45,988 nt of DNA from Emergencia sp. (GCA_022767345.1 JALEOD010000047.1:1-45988), one strand, 5' to 3'. Counted from the first letter of the stretch, positions 1 through 8,675 are shown. A program made the numbers and translations. The notes: generated by a model from the letters alone, not told the origin.

Positions 1-583
1 GTTCTTCCTGGGGAACATCAATAGCGTGACCGTTTCGGATATATTCTTCCGCTTGATTTTCAAGATGTAGTTTTTCAATCAGCGTACCGCCGACAACAGC
101 AATTGCTAAACCGAGAACAACATACAAAACGGCAACTTTCCAACCAAATATGCTCATCAGTAAAACAAGACTACCGAGGTCAACCATTGGCGAAGAAATC
201 AAAAAGGAAAATGTAACGCCAAGCGGCAAACCCGCACTTGTAAACCCAATAAACAACGGAATAGAGGAACACGAACAAAATGGCGTTACCGTACCAAGTA
301 ATGCGGCAATGATATTTGCCCATATCCCGCGAAATCTGCCAAGTATCTTTTTTGTTCTTTCGGGCGGGAAATAACTTTGAATATACGAAATAATCAAAAT
401 CAACACAGCGAGCAGTACCATAATTTTTATAGTGTCGTAAATAAAGAACTGAATGCTGCCGCCTACTCTGCTTGTAGTATCTAAGCCGCAGGCATTCAAT
501 ATAGTTGATATGAGCCTACTCAGCCAACCCATACCGAGGACTTCATTTTGAAAAAAGTCCCAACCAATTTTTAGTGCTTCCAT
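1..583 (-). CDS. ArsP/YraQ-like permease (DUF318), C-terminus cut by window edge
   Basis: This is a multi-spanning inner-membrane permease of the DUF318 (YraQ/ArsP) family, whose characterised members export trivalent organoarsenicals. The first 194 residues are visible. There is a hydrophobic segment at about residues 50-70, then the family hallmark PFCSCSS at residues 101-107 followed by IPLFIGFTSAGLP, then further membrane segments. The start ATG (583, minus strand) is preceded by GGAGCG. The gene lies 88 bases downstream of arsR on the same strand, so the two probably form one unit repressed by ArsR. The C-terminal half is outside the window. Family assignment is firm; the exact substrate (methylarsenite or another metalloid) is inferred from the ArsR neighbour. 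Confidence 0.85.
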   Translation of the reverse strand, partial: MEALKIGWDFFQNEVLGMGWLSRLISTILNACGLDTTSRVGGSIQFFIYDTIKIMVLLAVLILIISYIQSYFPPERTKKILGRFRGIWANIIAALLGTVTPFCSCSSIPLFIGFTSAGLPLGVTFSFLISSPMVDLGSLVLLMSIFGWKVAVLYVVLGLAIAVVGGTLIEKLHLENQAEEYIRNGHAIDVPQEE

Positions 584-671
584 AAAACGCTCCTATCATA
601 TAGTTATATTGAAATGTGTCTATATATCGGCGGATTTATAAGCCGTGCGGAAAAGCAATCAATAAACTTCC

Positions 672-980
672 TCACTTTTCACAGCACGACTTATTTTCGC
701 TTTCAACATCAAGTGTTGTCAACTGCCGCAAACATTCTTTTGCCTGCTCCACGCCTTTTTCTGAAATGGAATAGTGCGTCCATTTTCCCTCTTTGCGACC
801 AACAACAATTTCAGCGTCACAAAGTATTTTCATATGGTGAGAAAGCGTGGGCTGTGTCACATTAATTTCTTCCAACAACTTGCAGGCGCATTTTTCGCCC
901 GAACGCAGTAGCTTTATAATTCTAATACGGTTTTCATCACAAAATGCTTTGAAGATTGCCGCAGTTCTTCTTTCGTCCAT
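672..980 (-). CDS. arsR: ArsR/SmtB-family metalloregulatory repressor
   Basis: This 102-residue winged-helix repressor matches the usual ArsR length. Residues 28-38 read GEKCACKLLEE, giving the CxC pair (C31, C33) at the position where ArsR-type sensors bind As(III) or Sb(III). The recognition helix is around TQPTLSHHMKIL (43-53). C14, C54 and a terminal CC (99-100) are extra cysteines that might also bind metal. The start is fixed by GGGAGGTG upstream on the minus strand. It heads a two-gene unit with the downstream permease and has a consensus promoter overlapped by inverted repeats, which indicates autorepression released by metalloid. Which of the cysteines actually sense is not decidable here. 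Confidence 0.9.
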   Translation of the reverse strand: MDERRTAAIFKAFCDENRIRIIKLLRSGEKCACKLLEEINVTQPTLSHHMKILCDAEIVVGRKEGKWTHYSISEKGVEQAKECLRQLTTLDVESENKSCCEK

Positions 981-997
981 CTCTCAAAACCACCTCC

Positions 998-1038
998 CAT
1001 AGATGACTGTCTATGTGTTATTATATGCGTCACATAGA
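998..1038 (-). promoter_or_regulatory. Probable ArsR operator: nested inverted repeats over the promoter
   Basis: The arms TCTATGTG (1010-1017) and CACATAGA (1031-1038) form a perfect 8-base inverted repeat that straddles the -10 box. The downstream arm is reused in a second palindrome, CATAGA (998-1003) with TCTATG (1010-1015). Binding at either repeat would occlude RNA polymerase or the start of the leader, as expected for an ArsR-type operator. Confidence 0.7.
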
Positions 1039-1048
1039 AGAATGTCAA
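1020..1048 (-). promoter_or_regulatory. SigA promoter of arsR-permease unit
   Basis: On the minus strand there is a perfect -35 TTGACA (1043-1048), a 17-base spacer and a perfect -10 TATAAT (1020-1025), followed by the arsR ribosome binding site at 991-998. Confidence 0.85.
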
Positions 1049-1080
1049 TATATTTTTGATTTAAGTGAAACATCTGTAAG

Positions 1081-1189
1081 CATTTCAAATCGTTCTTGTG
1101 CTTGCCTGTCAATGTCAGTAAGGAATATAATAATCTCCTTGCAGTTCATACCAAAGACCGTCGTTTTCATCATAAATATACTTGTCCAT
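1081..1189 (-). pseudogene. tnpV: Remnant of tnpV (mobile-element accessory gene)
   Basis: From an ATG at 1189 the minus strand encodes MDKYIYDENDGLWYELQGDY and then YIPY before a stop. One base further on, another frame reads DIDRQAQERFE. From memory of the TnpV family (small proteins of Tn4451-like and other clostridial mobile elements), these are its N-terminus and a later internal segment, with roughly forty residues deleted between them. The gene is therefore broken and non-functional. It marks past insertion or decay of a mobile element immediately upstream of the ars unit. Confidence 0.65.
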
Positions 1190-1574
1190 AAAAAAAACCT
1201 GCGTTATAATATATTCGCACATATGCCACAGTTCTCCGATTACCACACTCTGTTATATCTTGTTATGAGATTTTCCTGCTCTTGATTTTGTCCCTATAAG
1301 CAGTCAGGGAAAGAGTAAGCTTGTGTGAAATCATATAAAGGGATAAGGCGGACATATTGCGATAAATCTTTTATTTTCAAGGCTTTTGGAGGATTTTATT
1401 GATAACCTATGGAGAGCAATAATCACTCATAATTTTATGGTTTTCAAATTCCAGTTTGTGCTTGTGTAATAAAATGAAATACAGAACAAAGCCATGGCGG
1501 CTGATTTCGAAGCCGAATGGTGAGGGGATATACCCACTCACCAAAGCCAGCATTAAACCCTCGGAGGAAATAAA
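1190..1574. other. Gene-poor gap, no convincing gene
   Basis: This AT-rich stretch lies between the tnpV remnant and the acetyltransferase. It has only short open frames. A 34-codon frame at 1474-1578 overlaps the next start by four bases but has no ribosome binding site. The stretch is probably further debris of the decayed element plus the promoter region of the downstream gene, where no clear -35/-10 pair was found. Confidence 0.4.
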
Positions 1575-2108
1575 ATGAAAATAATACATTGCGATTTATG
1601 TATTAGAAATGCGGAGGAAAAGGATTGCGAACAGCTTGCAGCCTGGTGGAATGACGGAAGTGTCATGGCTCATGCAGGGTTTCCTAATGGGCTTGGGATA
1701 ACAGAGGCAGAGATTCAGGAGCAGATCGCAAATGACAGTGATAGCACAAAAAGACGACTTATTATTGAATATAGAGGGAACGCAATTGGTGAAATGAGCT
1801 TCTATGTTTATGAAGGCAAAAAGGTCGAGATAGGAATCAAAATATGCAATTCAGCTTTTCAGGGAAAAGGTCTGGGTCGAGTAGTATTAAGTATGCTTAT
1901 CGAGGAACTGTTTAGTATAGGTTATGAACTTGTTTTTTTAGATACCAATCTAAGAAATACAAGGGCACAGCACGTTTATGAATTGTTAGGATTCAAAAAA
2001 ACCGCAATATATGAAAATTCATGGGAAAATCAGTTAGGAGAGCCACAGACTTTGATTGGATATGAACTAAGAATATCCGATTTTTGCAATGCAAAATTGA
2101 TTGGTTAA
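1575..2108 (+). CDS. GNAT-family N-acetyltransferase (RimJ/RimL-like)
   Basis: This 177-residue cytoplasmic acyltransferase would transfer acetyl from acetyl-CoA to an amine. The acetyl-CoA-binding motif A is visible as QGKGLGRVVLSMLIEELF near residues 95-112, preceded by the strand VEIGIKI. The C-terminal NTRAQHVYELLGFKK is the usual GNAT motif B. The overall form resembles RimJ/RimL-type and aminoglycoside-acetyltransferase-like enzymes (N-terminal LCIRNAEEKDCEQLAAWWND). GGAGG sits just upstream of the ATG. The substrate cannot be told. A VOC-fold gene follows 57 bases on, a pairing often seen in small accessory or resistance islands. Confidence 0.85.
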   Translation: MKIIHCDLCIRNAEEKDCEQLAAWWNDGSVMAHAGFPNGLGITEAEIQEQIANDSDSTKRRLIIEYRGNAIGEMSFYVYEGKKVEIGIKICNSAFQGKGLGRVVLSMLIEELFSIGYELVFLDTNLRNTRAQHVYELLGFKKTAIYENSWENQLGEPQTLIGYELRISDFCNAKLIG

Positions 2109-2165
2109 AGCATGAAAGGTTACTTTATTTAAAGAGAAAGAGGTACTTGGAAGGAGACATATTCT

Positions 2166-2528
2166 ATGAAACTAAAAAACGTTCTAATCGTCGTAAAGGA
2201 CATTGAAAAGTCGAAGCAATTCTATCATGACCTGTTTGGACTTGATATGATACTCGATAATGACGGCAACATGGTATTAACCGAAGGGCTTGCGCTTCAG
2301 GATGAAAAAATCTGGAAGAAGTTTTTGGGGAAAGATATCATTCCGAAAAGCAATTCCTGTGAACTGTATTTTGAAGAACGGGATATAGAAGCTTTTATTG
2401 AAAAGCTGGAACGATTATATCCGTCGGTTCAATATGTCAACCGGCTTATGACCCATAGCTGGGGACAAAAAGTAATCCGGTTTTACGATTTGGACGGGAA
2501 TTTAATTGAAGTTGGAACACCTATGTGA
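2166..2528 (+). CDS. VOC-superfamily protein (glyoxalase/bleomycin-resistance fold)
   Basis: This 120-residue single-domain protein has the paired beta-alpha-beta-beta-beta modules of the vicinal-oxygen-chelate fold. Residues 1-30 (MKLKNVLIVVKDIEKSKQFY onward) are the typical first module, and the C-terminal VIRFYDLDGNLIEVG carries the conserved second metal-ligand glutamate region. Such proteins act either as metalloenzymes or as drug-binding proteins; nothing here fixes the ligand. AAGGAGA precedes the ATG. The downstream hairpin terminator closes the unit with the acetyltransferase. Confidence 0.85.
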   Translation: MKLKNVLIVVKDIEKSKQFYHDLFGLDMILDNDGNMVLTEGLALQDEKIWKKFLGKDIIPKSNSCELYFEERDIEAFIEKLERLYPSVQYVNRLMTHSWGQKVIRFYDLDGNLIEVGTPM

Positions 2529-2540
2529 TGAACGATATGC

Positions 2541-2581
2541 ACACCTTGCTGCCGAAAAAATGGCTGCAGGGTGTGTTTTTC
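2541..2581 (+). terminator. Rho-independent terminator after VOC gene
   Basis: ACACCTTGC (2541-2549) pairs with GCAGGGTGT (2566-2574) allowing one G-T pair. The inner GCC/GGC extends the stem, and a GTTTTTC tract follows. Confidence 0.75.
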
Positions 2582-2774
2582 TTTGGGAAGCCATGTCCTG
2601 AAATCGGGATTATCAAAACGAATTCTCGGACAAAAAACGGAAGAACCCATGGAAACCGCGATGTAAAAATATGAAAAAGATTGAAATAAATAAGTTTTCA
2701 GAATGCGGTATTATTTGGCATAGCCTTTGCGTATGATTTTATCGAGAAAAAACTTACCAAAAGGAGATGACAAA

Positions 2775-4460
2775 ATGAAGAAAAAGCTAACCAGTGTAAT
2801 CCTGATTCTGTCGGTCGTGATGACCATGTGCTTTGGCGCGATGGGAACTGTTTACGCAGGTGATCAGATGCAGAGAGTGAATCTGTCCGTCAGTGTAGAC
2901 GGGAAAGAACCTGTGACCGTAAAGGCATACAACGCATCCTACGCGTACAACATGTATGTTTCTGTAAAGGATTTATGCAGTGCGCTCAGCGGAAGCAGCA
3001 AGCAGATGGACTATAAGTATGACGAAGAAAGCGGCAAATATATTTTTACCACTGCAAAAGCTTATGAAGCTGTCGGCGGAGAGAATGAGGCCTTTGATGT
3101 GACCTATAGTCAGAACCCGAAAGAGGGACAGGATGATATTTCCCTGAGCACACCGGGTATGACGACACCGACCAACATGGAAATTGACGGAAAGCCGTAT
3201 GGCTACAGTGTTTATAAAGCTGGAAATGACATTTACATGAAAATCTTAGATTTGGGTTTTGCCTTTGATCTGAAGACAGAACTGACAGGAAAAACTACGC
3301 TGAAAATTGATACAAAGAAATCTTTCGATATTGATATCGATCAGCTGGACAAGAATGGATATTTCAGCTTCCTCCACGGTGCAGTAGTAGGAAACGCTGA
3401 AACCGGCGAGATTCTTTATGCATCCAACGAAAACGTGCAGACACAGCTGGCTTCCACAACAAAGCTGATGACTTATCTGCTTGTGCAGGAAGCAATTGAT
3501 AAAGGTAAAATCTCTCTCGATACAAAGGTAAAGATTTCTGAAGCTGTTATGGAAGAAGCAAACTCCGAAGACAGCACCGGTATCTGCAGAAATAACTTTG
3601 AACTGGGAAAGGAAGTTTCCGTTCATGATCTGCTTGCAGGATTCCTGCTTCCTTCTGCCAATGAGTGCGGAACAGCCCTTGCTGAAGCAGTCAGCGGTTC
3701 TGAAGCTGCTTTCGTAAAGCAGATGAACAAGAGAGCAAAAGAACTGGGACTTTCTACAGCTGTATTTTACAATGTGCACGGTCTTCCTAACTATGACAGC
3801 AGCGCAGTCACCGCAAAACGCCAGAACTCCATGTCCGCTAAGGATATGTTCAAGCTGGCATCTTATCTGATGAAGAACTATCAGAAAGAACTGACTGCAT
3901 TTACAAGCCAGACAAAGATTGAACTGCCGACTTTTGGAGAAGATGTAGTTGCTACCTCTACCTTTGGCACTTTGATTTACAACTTAGGCGCAATCGGACT
4001 GAAAACCGGTACAACCAATCGTTCCGGCGCCAATATGATTACGGCGGTTCCTGTAAAGATTAACGGAAAGACACAGACCGTAGTATCCGTTGTTCTGGGC
4101 GCTGAAAATACAGCAGAACGCTACGAAAAGAGCACCATGCTGATTAAGTATGCGCAGCAGTACTACGCAGCAAAGGACGCGGTAAAAGCTGTAAAAGTAA
4201 AGGCTTCTGCTAAGACCGGCGAAAAAGGCATCACCGTATCCTGGAAAAAGACTGGCAGTGCAGTAGACGGATACCAGGTTTACAGAGCAACTAAGAAAAA
4301 CGGAACCTATAAGAAAATCGTTACAACAAAGAAACTTTCTGCGCTCAACAAGAGCACAACAAAAGGAAAGACTTACTATTATAAAGTAAGAGGCTACAAG
4401 AAAATTGACGGCCACACGGTTTATACACCGTGGTCCGCAGTTGTAGCACAGAAACGGTAA
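2775..4460 (+). CDS. Serine D-Ala-D-Ala carboxypeptidase (PBP5-type) with C-terminal FN3-like domain
   Basis: This secreted 561-residue penicillin-binding protein trims the terminal D-Ala of peptidoglycan stem peptides. A signal peptide ends at about TVYA (residue 28). Residues 35-200 look like a copper-amine-oxidase-N-like or other beta-rich module. The peptidase S11 domain follows, with STTK (S227, K230), SAN (294-296) and KTG (410-412), so the active site is complete. Residues about 475-561 are a fibronectin-III-like module ending in YYYKVRGYKK and PWSAVVAQKR. The start at 2775 is preferred over an upstream in-frame ATG because AAGGAGATGAC lies directly before it and the signal peptide begins there. 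The gene is monocistronic, with a strong terminator downstream. Confidence 0.9.
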   Translation: MKKKLTSVILILSVVMTMCFGAMGTVYAGDQMQRVNLSVSVDGKEPVTVKAYNASYAYNMYVSVKDLCSALSGSSKQMDYKYDEESGKYIFTTAKAYEAVGGENEAFDVTYSQNPKEGQDDISLSTPGMTTPTNMEIDGKPYGYSVYKAGNDIYMKILDLGFAFDLKTELTGKTTLKIDTKKSFDIDIDQLDKNGYFSFLHGAVVGNAETGEILYASNENVQTQLASTTKLMTYLLVQEAIDKGKISLDTKVKISEAVMEEANSEDSTGICRNNFELGKEVSVHDLLAGFLLPSANECGTALAEAVSGSEAAFVKQMNKRAKELGLSTAVFYNVHGLPNYDSSAVTAKRQNSMSAKDMFKLASYLMKNYQKELTAFTSQTKIELPTFGEDVVATSTFGTLIYNLGAIGLKTGTTNRSGANMITAVPVKINGKTQTVVSVVLGAENTAERYEKSTMLIKYAQQYYAAKDAVKAVKVKASAKTGEKGITVSWKKTGSAVDGYQVYRATKKNGTYKKIVTTKKLSALNKSTTKGKTYYYKVRGYKKIDGHTVYTPWSAVVAQKR

Positions 4461-4485
4461 ACTTACATAATAAATACACCAATTG

Positions 4486-4529
4486 AAAAGGACGGCGGTT
4501 CAATACAAACTGCCGTCCTTTTCTTTTTG
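4486..4529 (+). terminator. Rho-independent terminator after carboxypeptidase
   Basis: AAAAGGACGGC (4486-4496) pairs perfectly with GCCGTCCTTTT (4512-4522), followed by CTTTTT. It may also stop the converging small gene at 4540-4668. Confidence 0.9.
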
Positions 4530-4539
4530 GATTTTTTAC

Positions 4540-4668
4540 TTAATCTCTCTTCACATCATAAGCAATGAGCGCCACCTGACAGCCACACTGGTCAGCCAGC
4601 TTTTTTTCAGCGTCATCGATGATTTTCATCTCTCCCTCGGAAATCGCCGCAAATTTACCTAATTTCAT
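4540..4668 (-). CDS. Hypothetical 42-residue protein
   Basis: The product starts MKLGKFAAISEGEMKIIDDA and continues EKKLADQCGCQVALIAYDVKRD. I do not recognise a named family. It is predicted to be one amphipathic helix followed by a short strand, with a CGC motif and no membrane segment. Support for it being real is a strong AGGAGGTGAT ribosome binding site seven bases before the ATG and a sequence with normal codon use. It is divergent from ecfA1 and convergent with the carboxypeptidase gene. Confidence 0.6.
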   Translation of the reverse strand: MKLGKFAAISEGEMKIIDDAEKKLADQCGCQVALIAYDVKRD

Positions 4669-4755
4669 GTTCTATCACCTCCTAATAATAGTATGGCAAA
4701 TTTTTTGCAATTGTGGTAAAATAAATTGTTAAACAATAATTACCAAGAGGCGTGT

Positions 4756-5595
4756 ATGGAAAATATCATTCGCATTGAGAATTTAATCTTTGAATATATG
4801 GCAGGCGAGGACGATGAGAAGGTTCGCGCCATCGATGATGTGTCGCTGAACATAGAGAGGGGCAGTTTTACTGCTGTTATCGGCAGAAACGGATCCGGCA
4901 AGTCCACTCTGGCGAAAAATCTCAACGGGCTGCTGCTTCCCAGCGGCGGCACTATTTATGTAAAAGGGTGGGACACCAGAGACGACAGTCACATCTGGGA
5001 CGTGCGGCAGAGAGCAGGTATGGTCTTTCAGAATCCGGACAATCAGCTGGTATCTTCCATCGTAGAGGACGATGTGGCCTTTGGACCGGAGAATCTGGGC
5101 GTAGACCCTGCTGAAATCCGGCAGAGGGTGGACAACGCCCTTTCCGCTGTGAATATGGGAAAATATAAGAAAAAATCTCCCCACATGCTTTCCGGCGGGC
5201 AGAAGCAGAGAATCGCCATCGCAGGCGTCGTGGCGATGAAACCGGAGTGCATCATTTTTGATGAGCCCACTGCGATGCTTGACCCAAAAGGCAGAGAAGA
5301 AATCATGGAGATTATCAGACAGCTTCACGATGAGGGCATTACGGTGGTGCTGATTACCCACTTTATGGACGAGGCGGTGCAGGCCGACCGGATTATCATC
5401 ATGGACAGAGGCCATGTGCTCCTTGACGGTACGCCGGAGGAAGTCTTTGCCGAGGAAGAAATCCTTAGAGAGGCCAGTCTGGATTTGCCTCTTGCAGTGG
5501 AGCTTGCACAGAAATTAAGAAAACGCGGAATCAAAATTCCGAAGGAAATTATTACCGTTGAAGGATTGGTGGAATTTATATGTCAATACAAGTAA
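4756..5595 (+). CDS. ecfA1: ECF transporter ATPase subunit A1
   Basis: This 279-residue ABC ATPase is one of the two motor subunits of energy-coupling-factor vitamin transporters. Visible motifs are Walker [10 protein letters not shown] (43-51), Q-loop FQNPDNQ, signature LSGGQKQR (from 145), Walker B CIIFDEP (from 165) and switch histidine H202 in LITHFMDEA. The start at 4756 ([10 protein letters not shown]) follows AAGAGGCG and matches the family N-terminus better than the upstream ATG. The gene is the first of ecfA1-ecfA2-ecfT, overlapping ecfA2 by 16 bases. No substrate-binding S-component is encoded nearby, as in group II ECF systems where one module serves several S-components. Confidence 0.95.
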   Translation: MENIIRIENLIFEYMAGEDDEKVRAIDDVSLNIERGSFTAVIGRNGSGKSTLAKNLNGLLLPSGGTIYVKGWDTRDDSHIWDVRQRAGMVFQNPDNQLVSSIVEDDVAFGPENLGVDPAEIRQRVDNALSAVNMGKYKKKSPHMLSGGQKQRIAIAGVVAMKPECIIFDEPTAMLDPKGREEIMEIIRQLHDEGITVVLITHFMDEAVQADRIIIMDRGHVLLDGTPEEVFAEEEILREASLDLPLAVELAQKLRKRGIKIPKEIITVEGLVEFICQYK

Positions 5596-6437
5596 GAAAT
5601 TTATCCCATATTTATTCCAAGGGCATGCCCGACGAGCAGAAGGCGCTTGATAATATCAACTTTAACATCTATGACGGCGAAATCGTAGGAATCATCGGAC
5701 AGACCGGCTCCGGAAAATCCACCCTTCTGCAGCATCTCAACGGACTTTTAAAAGCGGACAGCGGCTCCATCGAAATTGACGGCGTCGATATTACAAAGCC
5801 CGGCGTCAGCATGCGGGACATCAGAAAAAAGGTCGGGCTGGTCTTCCAGTATCCGGAGTATCAGCTCTTTGAGGAAACCGTGGCGCTGGATGTGGCTTTT
5901 GGACCGAAGAATCTGGGACTTTCCCCGGAAGAAGTGGACAGCAGAGTCAAGGAGGGTCTGGAACTTGTGGGGCTTTCCTACGAGGATATCAAAGATCGGT
6001 CGCCTTTCGAACTTTCCGGCGGACAGAAACGGCGGGTGGCAATCGCAGGCGTCATCGCCATGAAACCTCACGTGCTGATTTTAGATGAGCCGACGGCGGG
6101 GCTTGATCCGGGAGCGCACAAGGATATCCTTTCCATGATTGAAGAGGTACACGAATCTCAGAACAACATCATTCTCTTCGTTTCTCACAACATGGCGGAC
6201 GTGGCGGCGCTGTCGGACAAAGTGCTGGTCATGGACGAGGGAAAACTGATCATGGCGGGAACGCCGAAGGAGATTTTTGCGCAGAGAGACAGGCTGACTG
6301 CCATTGGACTATCTGTGCCGCCGGTGACGGAACTGATGTACAGGCTCAAAGAAAGAGGCATTCCCGCAGCGGAAAACATTCTGGACATCAAAGAGGCGGC
6401 GGAAGTATTATATGAGTATTTGCAGAGGAAATCATGA
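5580..6437 (+). CDS. ecfA2: ECF transporter ATPase subunit A2
   Basis: This 285-residue paralogue of EcfA1 forms the ATPase heterodimer with it. Walker A is GQTGSGKST (about 40-48), Q-loop [13 protein letters not shown], signature [13 protein letters not shown] (about 145), Walker B VLILDEP and switch histidine in LFVSHNMAD. The FQYPEYQ form of the Q-loop is typical of the A2 subunit and separates it from A1. The start lies inside the ecfA1 end, and the stop overlaps the ecfT start as ATGA, so translation of the three subunits is coupled. Confidence 0.95.
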   Translation: MSIQVRNLSHIYSKGMPDEQKALDNINFNIYDGEIVGIIGQTGSGKSTLLQHLNGLLKADSGSIEIDGVDITKPGVSMRDIRKKVGLVFQYPEYQLFEETVALDVAFGPKNLGLSPEEVDSRVKEGLELVGLSYEDIKDRSPFELSGGQKRRVAIAGVIAMKPHVLILDEPTAGLDPGAHKDILSMIEEVHESQNNIILFVSHNMADVAALSDKVLVMDEGKLIMAGTPKEIFAQRDRLTAIGLSVPPVTELMYRLKERGIPAAENILDIKEAAEVLYEYLQRKS

Positions 6438-7231
6438 TTAGAGATATCACACTTGGACAGTATTACGGGGTGGAATCCCCCATTCATAGATTAGACCCGA
6501 GAATCAAAATCGTTGCAACGATTCTGTTTATCGTGGAACTGTTTTTGGTGGACAGTTTTGTTGGATTTGCGGTCAGCATTGCGGCACTGGGTACAGTGGT
6601 GGCGGCGAGCAAAGTCCCTCTGTCCTTTATTCTGCGCGGCCTGAAACCGATACTTCTGATTATCATTTTCACCTTTTGTCTCAATATTTTTATGACTAAT
6701 GGTGAGGAACTGTGGCGGTGGGGCTTTTTGAAGATTACCAGAGAAGGTCTTTATATGGCGGCGTTTATGGCGCTGCGTCTGGTACTTCTGATTGTCGGCT
6801 CGTCCCTTTTGACTCTGACGACCAAGCCCATCAGCCTGACTGACGGAATCGAACGGCTCCTTGGACCTCTCGGTCATGTCGGTGTGCCGACCCATGAAAT
6901 CGCTATGATGATGTCCATTGCCCTGCGGTTTATTCCGACCCTCCTTGAGGAGACGGACAAAATCATGAAAGCCCAGCAGGCGAGAGGAGCAGATTTTGAG
7001 AGCGGCAATATCATTAATCGGGCGAAGGCGTTGATTCCGATTCTGGTGCCGCTGTTCATCAGCGCGTTCCGCATTGCCCAGGATCTGGCTATGGCCATGG
7101 AGGTAAGGTGCTACCGGGGCGGCAAAGGCAGAACCCGTATGCACGCCATGAAAATGCAGGGCAGAGATTACGGCGCGATGGTCTTGCTGGCGCTGTTTTT
7201 GGCAGTGATTATTTTAATGAGGATTTATTAG
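6434..7231 (+). CDS. ecfT: ECF transporter transmembrane subunit T
   Basis: This 265-residue integral membrane scaffold connects the EcfA ATPases to exchangeable S-components. Hydrophobic segments lie at about residues 25-65, 70-90, 105-130 and near the C-terminus ([16 protein letters not shown]). The two cytoplasmic coupling-helix motifs are visible as QQARGADF and MEVRCYRGG, the Ala/Glu-Arg-containing signatures that insert into the ATPases. It overlaps ecfA2 by four bases. In many Firmicutes this module lies just after rplQ; here it is about 29 kb away from rplQ. Confidence 0.93.
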   Translation: MIRDITLGQYYGVESPIHRLDPRIKIVATILFIVELFLVDSFVGFAVSIAALGTVVAASKVPLSFILRGLKPILLIIIFTFCLNIFMTNGEELWRWGFLKITREGLYMAAFMALRLVLLIVGSSLLTLTTKPISLTDGIERLLGPLGHVGVPTHEIAMMMSIALRFIPTLLEETDKIMKAQQARGADFESGNIINRAKALIPILVPLFISAFRIAQDLAMAMEVRCYRGGKGRTRMHAMKMQGRDYGAMVLLALFLAVIILMRIY

Positions 7232-7238
7232 AGGACAT

Positions 7239-7877
7239 ATGAGACAGAGAAAGATTAAAGATATAGACAATAAACTGGCGGCTTATGAGGCATTCACCGT
7301 GGAAGCGCCGGCTGCCAATAAAGGAAAATGGCAGGAAATTTTTGGAAACCAAAACCCAATTTATCTGGAAATCGGCTGCGGCAAAGGGCAGTTTATTACG
7401 GAAATGGCCAAAAAGTATCCGGAAAGGAATTTTGTCGCAATCGAGGGGCACCAGAGCGTAGTGCTCAGAGCTCTTGAAAAGACAGAAACAGCGCAAATTG
7501 TCAATATACGATTTGTGCTAGAGTACGTAAAGGATATCAGAGATTTTTTTGCAGATGGAGAACTTTCCGGCGTGTATCTGAATTTCAGTGACCCGTGGCC
7601 TAAGGACCGTCATGCAAAGCGGAGACTGACCTATGGAAAGCGGCTGCAGCAGTACCGGCAGATTATCGCGGACGGCGGCAGCATCTGCTTTAAAACAGAC
7701 AACGAAGGGCTGTTCGCTTTTACGCTGGAACAAATTGAAAGTGAAAATCTGGAAATCCTGGAAATGAGTCGAGACCTTCACGCTTCAGAGTTTGCGGCAG
7801 AAAACATTACCACCGAATACGAAGATAAATTCGCAAGGACGGGGAAGAATATCAATTATGTAAAGATAAGAGCCTGA
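7239..7877 (+). CDS. trmB: tRNA (guanine-46-N7)-methyltransferase
   Basis: This 212-residue SAM-dependent enzyme makes m7G46 in the variable loop of tRNAs. The SAM-binding motif is LEIGCGKGQF, and the TrmB signature SDPWPKDRHAKRRL is intact. The C-terminus TTEYEDKFARTGKNINYVK is also characteristic. It begins 7 bases after ecfT with a modest AGAGGA site and probably shares the ecf transcript. Its stop codon lies within the downstream hairpin terminator. Confidence 0.95.
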   Translation: MRQRKIKDIDNKLAAYEAFTVEAPAANKGKWQEIFGNQNPIYLEIGCGKGQFITEMAKKYPERNFVAIEGHQSVVLRALEKTETAQIVNIRFVLEYVKDIRDFFADGELSGVYLNFSDPWPKDRHAKRRLTYGKRLQQYRQIIADGGSICFKTDNEGLFAFTLEQIESENLEILEMSRDLHASEFAAENITTEYEDKFARTGKNINYVKIRA

Positions 7878-7894
7878 AATGGCTCTTTTTCTTT
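7868..7894 (+). terminator. Rho-independent terminator overlapping trmB stop
   Basis: AAGAGCC (7868-7874) and GGCTCTT (7881-7887) flank the TGAAAT loop, followed by TTTCTTT. The stop codon TGA lies in the loop. Confidence 0.85.
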
Positions 7895-7913
7895 AAGAAC
7901 GCTTTGGGAACGG

Positions 7914-8615
7914 TTATTGGGAAATGACCTTGGCCGGGTCACAGAGTTTACCGTTTTTCAAAAGCTCAAAATGCAGATGGGCTTTGTCCATGGATTCGTA
8001 CAATGCGGATTTTCCAATATTGCTGATGACCTGCCCTTTTTTGACGGTGTCGCCTTTCTCGCAAAGTTTGTCTGTTGCCAGATTGCAGTAGCGGGAAATG
8101 TAGCCGCCTTTGTGGGTGATTTCGATGGTAATGCCGTAGGCATCATCGGTATAGACATCCGTAATCGTGCCGTCTGCTACAGCTTTTACGCCGGAACCCT
8201 GGGGCGCCTCAAAATCAATCCCTGGATGGGTCATGTACTGGTCTAAGGTCAGGTTGTAAATCACCATATCCATGGAATATTCTTTGGAAATCTTTGCTGT
8301 CGACATGTCCATGGGACTTGCAAAGGTTGTTTTTCCTTTCGTCTGTTTCTGGCTGTCGACGGTAGGAATCTCTGAAGCGGTTTCTTCTGCATCCTCATCT
8401 TCACCGGATATTTCTTCCGTAGGGGAATCAGTCTGCTTTTCCGGCTGCGGCTTTGTCGGAGTTTCTGTCGCTGCCGGCACGTCACCTGCACTTTTTGTAA
8501 TCTTGTCTATGCTGGACTTTATGGTAAAAATCGAAACGAGAGCAATGAGACAGAAACAAAGCATTAAAACCGCGGCAACTTTGTCTTTTCCTTTTTTCTT
8601 TTCTGCTTGGCGCAT
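7914..8615 (-). CDS. Membrane-anchored M23 peptidase-fold protein, SpoIIQ-like
   Basis: This 233-residue protein has one N-terminal membrane anchor (about residues 12-33), an acidic Thr/Pro/Glu-rich linker and a C-terminal LytM/M23 domain. The metal ligands of active M23 enzymes appear present: HPGID (H and D) and HLHFE. The lead-in YNLTLDQYMTHPGIDF resembles clostridial SpoIIQ, the forespore protein of the SpoIIQ-SpoIIIAH engulfment channel, in which the zinc site is also kept. The start at 8615 is set by GGAGGTGAAG; an upstream-extended frame has no support. Generic M23 endopeptidase is the alternative, since the partner spoIIIAH is not in view. Confidence 0.75.
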   Translation of the reverse strand: MRQAEKKKGKDKVAAVLMLCFCLIALVSIFTIKSSIDKITKSAGDVPAATETPTKPQPEKQTDSPTEEISGEDEDAEETASEIPTVDSQKQTKGKTTFASPMDMSTAKISKEYSMDMVIYNLTLDQYMTHPGIDFEAPQGSGVKAVADGTITDVYTDDAYGITIEITHKGGYISRYCNLATDKLCEKGDTVKKGQVISNIGKSALYESMDKAHLHFELLKNGKLCDPAKVISQ

Positions 8616-8675
8616 GTTCTTCACCTCCTTGCATCTAGTATCACCAATTATGACGGGATTCATACGAATAATAAC

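Noticed and set aside
1474-1578. 34-codon frame overlapping the acetyltransferase start as ATGA
   Set aside because: No ribosome binding site, no recognisable product and a length expected by chance; it is left as part of the gap.
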